Below, in pieces: positions 7,579 through 12,137 of a stretch of DNA of 12,137 nucleotides. The position numbers and the translations under genes are program-made. A model generated the notes under the pieces. The model was not told the origin of the DNA. It worked only from the letters and a program-made list of their open reading frames with translations, and made no database searches. Each line of letters opens with the position of its first letter. Position 1 is the stretch's first letter. The stretch is from positions 1 to 12,137 of the forward strand of contig JAQVWB010000036.1 of NCBI GenBank assembly GCA_028698695.1. The letters run 5' to 3'. Origin of the DNA: Syntrophomonadaceae bacterium (lineage in GTDB: Bacteria; Bacillota; Syntrophomonadia; Syntrophomonadales; Syntrophomonadaceae).

Positions 7579-8664
7579 CTATTCATCTGCAGTCTGAACA
7601 GAATTATGACCCGACTGCAGTATCTCTTTAATAACTTTGGCCCGGTTAACATCACGGCTGAGTGCATCCATCTGACTGCCGGCTATTCTTTGTAAATGAG
7701 CCGGACGAATAGCTACCATCAGCTCATTAAGGACTGACAGACTAATATCTTCAATAATCCCCAGATCAACACCCAGCCTTAAATCTGACAAATGGGTCAG
7801 CGCTTCGTTGGAAGTAATCATACGGGCATTGGTTAAAACTCCATAAGCCCTTCCAACCCGGTCTTCTATTTGTATACGCATATGCCGGTTAAGATTATCA
7901 CGTAATATCTGTTCCTGTTGTACAATTTGACGGGTCATGGCTACCAGATTACTGCCAATATCATGTTCCATTTGTCCGAGGGTTATCTGGTTGGACAACT
8001 GAAAAAAATTACCGGTGGCTTCACTGCCTTCACCATAAATACCCCTCACAATCATGCCTAATTGATTAATATGGTGAACCAGCTGATTTAACTGCCCGGT
8101 AATAGCAATAGCAGGCAAGTGCAGCATTACTGATGCTCTCATACCCGTACCCACATTAGTAGGGCAGGAAGTCAAATATCCCCGCTGTTCATCAAAAGCT
8201 ATATCCAGCCTCTCTTCCAGGATATCGTCCACTTCATTGGCCTGCTGCAGACATTCCTGTACCTGCAAGCCGGGCAGTAAACACTGGATTCTTAGATGGT
8301 CTTCCTCATTAATCATTATTGATATTGACCCATCATGATTTACGAGCAACCCATTATATGATTTACTGGATTGCGCATGTCCGGGGCTGACCAGATGTTT
8401 TTCCATTAAGATAGTTCTATCCAGTTCAGATAACTGATCAAAACCAAGCCAGTCCATATCTTTCAGTAAGAATTTATCATCTGCCTGCCAGGCCTTTTTA
8501 ATTAAATTTATTATTTCCAGGCCGGTTTTTTCATGCAGCCGTTGAGGAAATGGCATATTTTGCAAATTCCTGGCTAAACGCACGCGACTGCTAATCACAA
8601 TATTGGATTCCGGGCCTTGCTCCATCCAGCCAACATAAGTATTATTAAATAAATCTTTTTTCAA
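7579..8664 (-). CDS. mcsB: McsB, protein arginine kinase
   Basis: Phosphogen-kinase-like enzyme that phosphorylates protein arginines, controlling CtsR and marking substrates for ClpCP. Seen: NEED at 119-122, LTSCPTNVG with C167, GEGSE with E212, and RDVNRA at 337-342 (the RDxxRA allosteric phospho-arginine site). With the TTG start at 8664 the protein is 361 aa. As I recall the B. subtilis enzyme (E122, C167, E212, RDxxRA 337-342), these positions coincide exactly, which strongly supports this start. The open frame extends upstream to 8751, but that stretch overlaps mcsA and does not resemble the family. AAGGGGGG (8671-8678) stands 6 bases before the TTG and overlaps the mcsA stop, so translation is probably coupled to mcsA. 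A G-run Shine-Dalgarno with TTG suggests modest expression. Confidence 0.96.
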   Translation of the reverse strand: MKKDLFNNTYVGWMEQGPESNIVISSRVRLARNLQNMPFPQRLHEKTGLEIINLIKKAWQADDKFLLKDMDWLGFDQLSELDRTILMEKHLVSPGHAQSSKSYNGLLVNHDGSISIMINEEDHLRIQCLLPGLQVQECLQQANEVDDILEERLDIAFDEQRGYLTSCPTNVGTGMRASVMLHLPAIAITGQLNQLVHHINQLGMIVRGIYGEGSEATGNFFQLSNQITLGQMEHDIGSNLVAMTRQIVQQEQILRDNLNRHMRIQIEDRVGRAYGVLTNARMITSNEALTHLSDLRLGVDLGIIEDISLSVLNELMVAIRPAHLQRIAGSQMDALSRDVNRAKVIKEILQSGHNSVQTADE

Positions 8665-8677
8665 AAAGAGCCCCCCT

Positions 8678-9187
8678 TTAACCCAATTCCTTTTCCATGT
8701 TTTTAATTGAATCTCTGATTTCAGCAGCCAATTCATACTTCTCCCCGCCAACCGCCTCTTGTAATTGTTCTTTGAGCTTTTCTATCTGTTTTTTAATCAG
8801 AACTTTTCCCCCGCCGCGGGCAGGTATTTTTCCGATATGCTGACTGTTACCATGAATACGCCTCAAGGTAGGCTCCAGTTCCTGAACAAAAGTGTTATAA
8901 CAATCAGCACAACCCAGTTTGCCTGTTTTCGTTATATCAGCAAAACAGCTGCCACAACTGCTACAAATATTAGCTGCGGTTTGCGCTCCCTTTGCTCCTG
9001 ACGGATTAACCTGGTAGCCCAGGAAACTGCCTAATAAATTAGGAATAGAGAACTCATCAGTATTAAATAACATAGCACCTTTTTTGGCAGCGCAATGTTC
9101 GCACAGGTGCGTTTCTTCCTTTTTGCCATTAAACATCTGGGTTAAATGAATAGTTGCCGGTCTCTGATTGCACTCTTCACAATTCAT
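8678..9187 (-). CDS. mcsA: McsA, zinc-binding activator of McsB
   Basis: Small adaptor that activates McsB kinase and helps control CtsR; a zinc- and stress-responsive part of the class III heat-shock system. It is 169 aa from the ATG at 9187. Seen: four CxxC motifs, C3/C6, C29/C32, C75/C78 (plus C81) and C93/C96, arranged as two zinc-binding pairs, and a C-terminal UVR motif helix pair at about 134-168 (IEKLKEQL, YELAAEIRD). The frame extends to 9226 into ctsR. The ATG at 9187 is chosen because GGGAGG (9195-9200) lies 7 bases upstream and the product then begins with MNCEEC as in the family. The gap to ctsR is 13 bases and the Shine-Dalgarno lies inside it. Confidence 0.96.
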   Translation of the reverse strand: MNCEECNQRPATIHLTQMFNGKKEETHLCEHCAAKKGAMLFNTDEFSIPNLLGSFLGYQVNPSGAKGAQTAANICSSCGSCFADITKTGKLGCADCYNTFVQELEPTLRRIHGNSQHIGKIPARGGGKVLIKKQIEKLKEQLQEAVGGEKYELAAEIRDSIKNMEKELG

Positions 9188-9200
9188 CCCTGCGCCTCCC

Positions 9201-9629
9201 TTACTCATGCAAATTAACATAGTCACTTATGGCTTGTTTTATACCATCATAAATCTGGCCCTTTTGTTGGTGATTAAAGTATTTAAATGCATTGGTTATA
9301 AGATAAATCAATAAATCTTTTTCTACCTGCGAAATTGCCTTATAAGCTAACAATTCATCAATGAATCCACACAGTTCAGTAAACTCCCTTAAACTTGCAG
9401 TATCCTCACAGCGGGTAATACGGACATAACCTTTACCCCCCCGGCGACTGATAGTAACATAGCCGTCCCGCTCAGTAAATCGCGTAGCCAGTACATAAGT
9501 TACCTGAGATGGTACGCAACTGAATGTCTCTGCCAACTCCGCTCTCTGGATTTCAATCTGGTCGCTTTCACTGCGAGCAATTAATACTTTGATATATTGT
9601 TCAATTTTATCAGCCAGACTTTTTTTCAT
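9201..9629 (-). CDS. ctsR: CtsR, class III heat-shock repressor
   Basis: Dimeric winged-helix repressor of clp genes that acts at RGTCAAA-type direct heptads; it is inactivated by heat and by the McsA/McsB/ClpC system. It is 142 aa. Seen: N-terminal winged HTH (about 26-72) with CVPSQVTYVLATRF and the wing RRGGKGYVRI (62-71); and a C-terminal helical dimerisation/McsB-contact domain (about 80-140). The B. subtilis wing carries four glycines in a row. Here the third is Lys (GGKG), which may matter because that loop is the reported heat sensor. The frame extends to an ATG at 9662, but that start lies within the promoter/operator. The ATG at 9629 has GAGGAG (9635-9640) 5 bases upstream and gives the expected N-terminus. 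First gene of ctsR-mcsA-mcsB-clpC and self-regulated. Confidence 0.96.
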   Translation of the reverse strand: MKKSLADKIEQYIKVLIARSESDQIEIQRAELAETFSCVPSQVTYVLATRFTERDGYVTISRRGGKGYVRITRCEDTASLREFTELCGFIDELLAYKAISQVEKDLLIYLITNAFKYFNHQQKGQIYDGIKQAISDYVNLHE

Positions 9630-9640
9630 AACTTCTCCTC

Positions 9641-9657
9641 TTTGACCTTTGTTGACT
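9641..9657 (-). promoter_or_regulatory. CtsR operator (direct heptad repeat)
   Basis: The minus strand reads AGTCAAC-AAA-GGTCAAA, two direct heptads with a 3-base spacer. This fits the known CtsR consensus RGTCAAANANRGTCAAA with a single mismatch (C at the seventh position of the first heptad). It lies directly after the predicted transcription start and abuts the ctsR Shine-Dalgarno sequence. Bound CtsR would block initiation or clearance, giving autoregulation of the whole operon. It is the only clear copy I see in the window. Confidence 0.92.
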
Positions 9658-9664
9658 TTCATAT

Positions 9665-9693
9665 ATTGTAATGCATGAATTTGTTCAGGTAAA
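9665..9693 (-). promoter_or_regulatory. Sigma-A promoter of the ctsR operon
   Basis: On the minus strand, TTTACC (9688-9693) stands at -35 and TACAAT (9665-9670) at -10, with a 17-base spacer. The -35 matches the consensus at 4 of 6 and the -10 at 5 of 6. The start would fall near 9658, immediately upstream of the CtsR operator and about 29 bases before the ctsR ATG. Confidence 0.7.
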
Positions 9694-9845
9694 ACTCTAT
9701 GGCAGGTGAAATTAGTTCTCTATTTCCGATTATTTGACTATTATTAACTATTCCTCAATATTTCTATTCTATACATGTTTATTGTGAAAGGGTTGGAAAG
9801 TTTGAAAGGAATAACAGGGGAGAAGAGGAACGCGGGGAGGGTTCG
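9694..9845. other. Non-coding spacer upstream of the ctsR promoter
   Basis: No gene is supported on either strand. The part up to about 9780 is AT-rich. The rest (about 9787-9843) is purine-rich on the plus strand with several G runs. It contains ribosome-binding-site-like strings but no open frame follows them. No further CtsR heptads are seen. Confidence 0.6.
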
Positions 9846-10130
9846 GAACCACTGAAAAAGTTCTCTTTTGCGTGTCATGCTGAGCGATAGTAAAGAATCT
9901 GCTTAGTATACATTAGTAGTCCTATAAGTATCTATATCGTAGCGGAAGCTTTTAGCAGCATTAATTGCGAAGCCCAATGGGCGGAGCATCAATAGTCCTG
10001 TAAGGGCTTCCGATCGGAAACTGAAGTTTCCGCTACTACGCAAGCTGTTGGGTATTAATAAGAGATCCTCCGGCGCCTGCAGCTCCTCAGGATGACATTA
10101 CGGAACTTTATCAGTAATCTCAGACGGTTC
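9846..10130. repeat. ~285 bp imperfect inverted-repeat (MITE-like) intergenic element
   Basis: Arms are GAACC-ACTGAAAAAGTTC (9846-9863) against GAACTTTATCAGT (10103-10115) and GGTTC (10126-10130). Further in, TGTCATGCTGAG...AGAATCT (9873-9900) faces AGATCCTC...CTCAGGATGACA (10063-10097). GTAGCGGAA (9939-9947) pairs with TTCCGCTAC (10028-10036). The core also holds a 12-base perfect palindrome TTCCGATCGGAA (10008-10019), the hairpin CGGAAACT-GA-AGTTTCCG (10015-10032), the small stem GCCC-AAT-GGGC (9972-9982), and a direct repeat TAGTCCTRTAAG (9917-9928 and 9993-10004). No open frame is inside, so it is non-autonomous. I recall similar TGTCATnCTGAG...AGnATCT ends from intergenic repeats in many bacterial genomes. 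It begins about 11 bases past the stop of the FtsA-like gene and may affect its 3' end. Confidence 0.7.
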
Positions 10131-10141
10131 TCCTGTCCCCG

Positions 10142-12137
10142 TTATTCCCACGTGAGTTGGATTTTTGAGCCTGTGGTGATAGGGGTGGTAAAACCGGCTT
10201 CGTTGTCATCTACGCGCATAATCAGTTTGCCGCCTGGATAAGGTTCCAGATCAATAATGCGAAATACATCACTTAGAATAGCTGAGGTTTCTTGCTCATT
10301 AATAGTAATCGTCATTCCTTCCTGCAATTCATCCTGCAATGCTGCTGCTTTTCCATCGATGTATACTGATACTGACCGTGCTTCCAGAAATACCGGTTGT
10401 TCATTGACAGTAATATTAATGCCCGTAGAAATCCCTTTAGCAAGTATGTCACTTATCTGCGGTCTTAGTTTTTCAACCCTGTATTCCAAGTTTGCTCCCG
10501 TTTCAACCAAATGGTCCATGCCCGCTATTTCGCCGTCTACTTTTACTTTTACCGGTGTCCAGCGATACGACACAGGTTGTCCGTTTAGATTGCAGTTATA
10601 AACTTTTTCAATCATCAGGTGGTCTGGTACTCCCGATTGGCGCAAAATATTTTCAACGCTGTTAATGCTGACAAATTCCACTTTGGCTCGATCCGGCAGC
10701 TCATCATTTATTTCCAGCGTATGGCCGTCAACTTTTACTATCGGCTGTAAAGCCGTCAAGCTTCCATTTACAGTTATGCTTGCCGCTGCCGCCGTTGGCA
10801 GCAACTCTCTAACTAATACTTTAGCATCCCTTCCGTCTTTACCGCGAACAAATTCAATCATGTCACCATCATTAATAATCGTTTCCAGTGAAGCTTCCCC
10901 ATTGTTAACGCTTATAAACGGAGCAGTTCCAATTTCACCTTTGAATACTTTTACTACTCCATTAATCTCAATTGTTTTCCCCATTCCCGGTTTTCCATAT
11001 ATGTTAGTCAGAGATATTCCTGAACCCAGCAGGGCAGCAGCAACCGTCAGGTTTCCGGTATTCCACAGCGCAATTTCCCGGTCATTTACCAATACTTTGA
11101 TAAAAGGAACCGGCAATACAGTCAGTGCATGATAAGCAATACCCAGTGGCGTTACTCCCTGCGGCCCCCGCAGATAATCAATATCAACCACAATGTCCTC
11201 AAAAGCCTCCGGCGTCCGAATTCCAATCCGGTTTTTTGCTATATTCAATTCACGGGCAATTATTTCGGTTACACCTGGGGTAAGACTGCCCCCACCCACA
11301 CAAATAACTGCATCTGGCGGTTTTTGATTAAGTCGTGAAATGTTATTGGCTATCTGGCTGCCCAATTCTTCAACAGCAGGCTGCAGGGCGGTTAAGACTT
11401 CCTCAACCGGAATAGATATTTCATTGCCTAATATATCGGCAAATTGAGCTGTCTCCTGACTGGCAAGACGGCGCTTTAACAATTCCGCTACATTGAAGTC
11501 AAGCAAGTAGTGAGTAGCCAACAATTCAGTTATTTCATCTCCCCCATTAGGTACCATGGCATAGGCAAATATGTTGCCATCTCTGACCAAAGCGATATCT
11601 GAAGTACCTGCGCCAATATCAACCAGAGCCAGATTCAACAGACGCATGGTGGAGGGAATAGCTACTGCCAAGGCTGCAATAGGCTCCAAAGTCAAACTAT
11701 ATACACTTAACCCTACTCGGCGCAGAACTGATAACAAACTGTCAACTACTACGCGAGGCAGAAACGTGGCAATGATTTCCACTTCGGTTTCCGCTCCCAC
11801 CTGTCCTATTAAACTTCTTATCGGCTGATCTTCCAACCAGTACTGGACTATACTATAACCGATACAAAATAGATGGGCATTTTCATTTGTGTCTTCCTGG
11901 GTCAAATTATATTGAGCCTGCTGAACAGCTTCAATTTCCAGAGCAGTTACTTCTTCTCTGTTGATTTCCTGCAAGGGTATACGTTTTTTCCGGCAGGTAC
12001 CCCGGGCAGTTTTTAATGAGCGTCCGGCAGCTGCCACCGAGGCCTTTTCCAGTGGTTGACCAACAGTGGATTCCAAAGTTTGTTTGATAAGCATTAAGTT
12101 GTCTGCTACAGCTTCAACATCGTGAATCTGACCATCC
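10142..12137 (-). CDS. FtsA/PilM-like actin-fold ATPase with repetitive beta-rich C-terminus (5'-partial)
   Basis: Member of the FtsA/PilM/Hsp70 actin superfamily, often annotated as cell division protein FtsA; its exact role is unknown. The frame is open to the window edge (codons start at 12136; residues begin DGQIHDVEAVADNL), so the ATG at 12094 is internal and an N-terminal part carrying the first phosphate loop is missing. The window holds 664 residues. Numbered from 12136: an SHS2-like 1C region with VAAAGRSLKT (34-43); FLPRVVVDSLLSVL (125-138); phosphate-2 loop VDIGAGTSDIALV (172-184); and adenosine loop VICVGGGSLTPG (277-288). From about 344 the canonical fold ends and about 320 residues of tandem beta-rich units follow, built on a pattern like VNG...L...I..GD.IEF. 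The protein ends LTWE with no FtsA-type amphipathic membrane helix, so it is unlikely to be the canonical divisome FtsA. It precedes the ctsR operon but is separated by a repeat element. Confidence 0.85.
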   Translation of the reverse strand, partial: DGQIHDVEAVADNLMLIKQTLESTVGQPLEKASVAAAGRSLKTARGTCRKKRIPLQEINREEVTALEIEAVQQAQYNLTQEDTNENAHLFCIGYSIVQYWLEDQPIRSLIGQVGAETEVEIIATFLPRVVVDSLLSVLRRVGLSVYSLTLEPIAALAVAIPSTMRLLNLALVDIGAGTSDIALVRDGNIFAYAMVPNGGDEITELLATHYLLDFNVAELLKRRLASQETAQFADILGNEISIPVEEVLTALQPAVEELGSQIANNISRLNQKPPDAVICVGGGSLTPGVTEIIARELNIAKNRIGIRTPEAFEDIVVDIDYLRGPQGVTPLGIAYHALTVLPVPFIKVLVNDREIALWNTGNLTVAAALLGSGISLTNIYGKPGMGKTIEINGVVKVFKGEIGTAPFISVNNGEASLETIINDGDMIEFVRGKDGRDAKVLVRELLPTAAAASITVNGSLTALQPIVKVDGHTLEINDELPDRAKVEFVSINSVENILRQSGVPDHLMIEKVYNCNLNGQPVSYRWTPVKVKVDGEIAGMDHLVETGANLEYRVEKLRPQISDILAKGISTGINITVNEQPVFLEARSVSVYIDGKAAALQDELQEGMTITINEQETSAILSDVFRIIDLEPYPGGKLIMRVDDNEAGFTTPITTGSKIQLTWE

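Noticed and set aside
9787..9843. Purine-rich tract with G runs, considered as a G-quadruplex or as a ribosome binding site
   Set aside because: There are only three compact runs of three or more G, with the fourth about 25 bases away, so a stable quadruplex is unlikely. No open frame of meaningful length follows for translation.
10970..10997. A Walker-A-like string GKPGMGKT in the tail of the FtsA-like protein
   Set aside because: It fits the loose GxxxxGKT pattern but lies in the beta-rich repeat region at a module boundary, with no hydrophobic strand before it in P-loop style and no Walker B after it. It is most likely coincidence.
10257..11132. Two plus-strand open frames (114 and 155 codons)
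   Set aside because: They are antisense to the FtsA-like gene, with compositions typical of shadow frames (Ser/Pro/Thr-rich) and no convincing translation signals.
1..12137. Searched for CRISPR arrays, tRNA or rRNA genes, transposases and integrases
   Set aside because: No regularly spaced repeats, tRNA-like folds or mobile-element proteins were seen; the only repeat elements are the two intergenic inverted repeats listed.

Overview
The window carries core chromosomal genes of a Firmicute, most likely of class Clostridia. The signs are the order ctsR-mcsA-mcsB-clpC-radA-disA-yacL-ispD, strong AGGAGG-type ribosome binding sites, and a mix of ATG, GTG and TTG starts. Genus cannot be fixed from the sequence alone. 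All genes but one lie on the minus strand, so transcription runs from high to low coordinates.

Layout, in direction of transcription. (1) 12137-10142: most of a large FtsA/PilM-like actin-fold ATPase, cut at its N-terminus by the window edge, with a long repetitive beta-rich tail. (2) 10141-9630: about 510 bases without a gene. This holds a ~285 bp imperfect inverted-repeat element (9846-10130), then an AT-rich stretch, then the ctsR promoter and a CtsR operator. (3) 9629-5087: the class III heat-shock operon ctsR-mcsA-mcsB-clpC, with 11-13 base gaps, closed by a hairpin terminator (4978-5028) inside a larger imperfect inverted repeat. (4) 4844-2410: radA and disA, 2 bases apart, covering recombination/branch migration and c-di-AMP synthesis with DNA scanning. 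(5) 1884-2282, plus strand: a 132-aa protein of unknown function with its own perfect-consensus promoter, sharing a bidirectional terminator with disA. (6) 1682-1: yacL (membrane PIN-TRAM protein) overlapping ispD (MEP isoprenoid pathway) by 8 bases. ispD runs off the left edge.

How the genes work together. CtsR represses the operon through the RGTCAAA-type heptad repeat just downstream of the predicted promoter. McsA activates the arginine kinase McsB, which controls CtsR and marks proteins for ClpC. ClpC carries the VGF loop for docking to ClpP, whose gene is not in this window. RadA and DisA are functionally linked in spore-formers.

Most of the window is well-known housekeeping content, and I see no evidence for a new defence or mobile system. 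The items that merit a second look are the small plus-strand gene between disA and yacL, the non-canonical FtsA-like protein with tandem beta modules, and the two long imperfect inverted repeats between operons.
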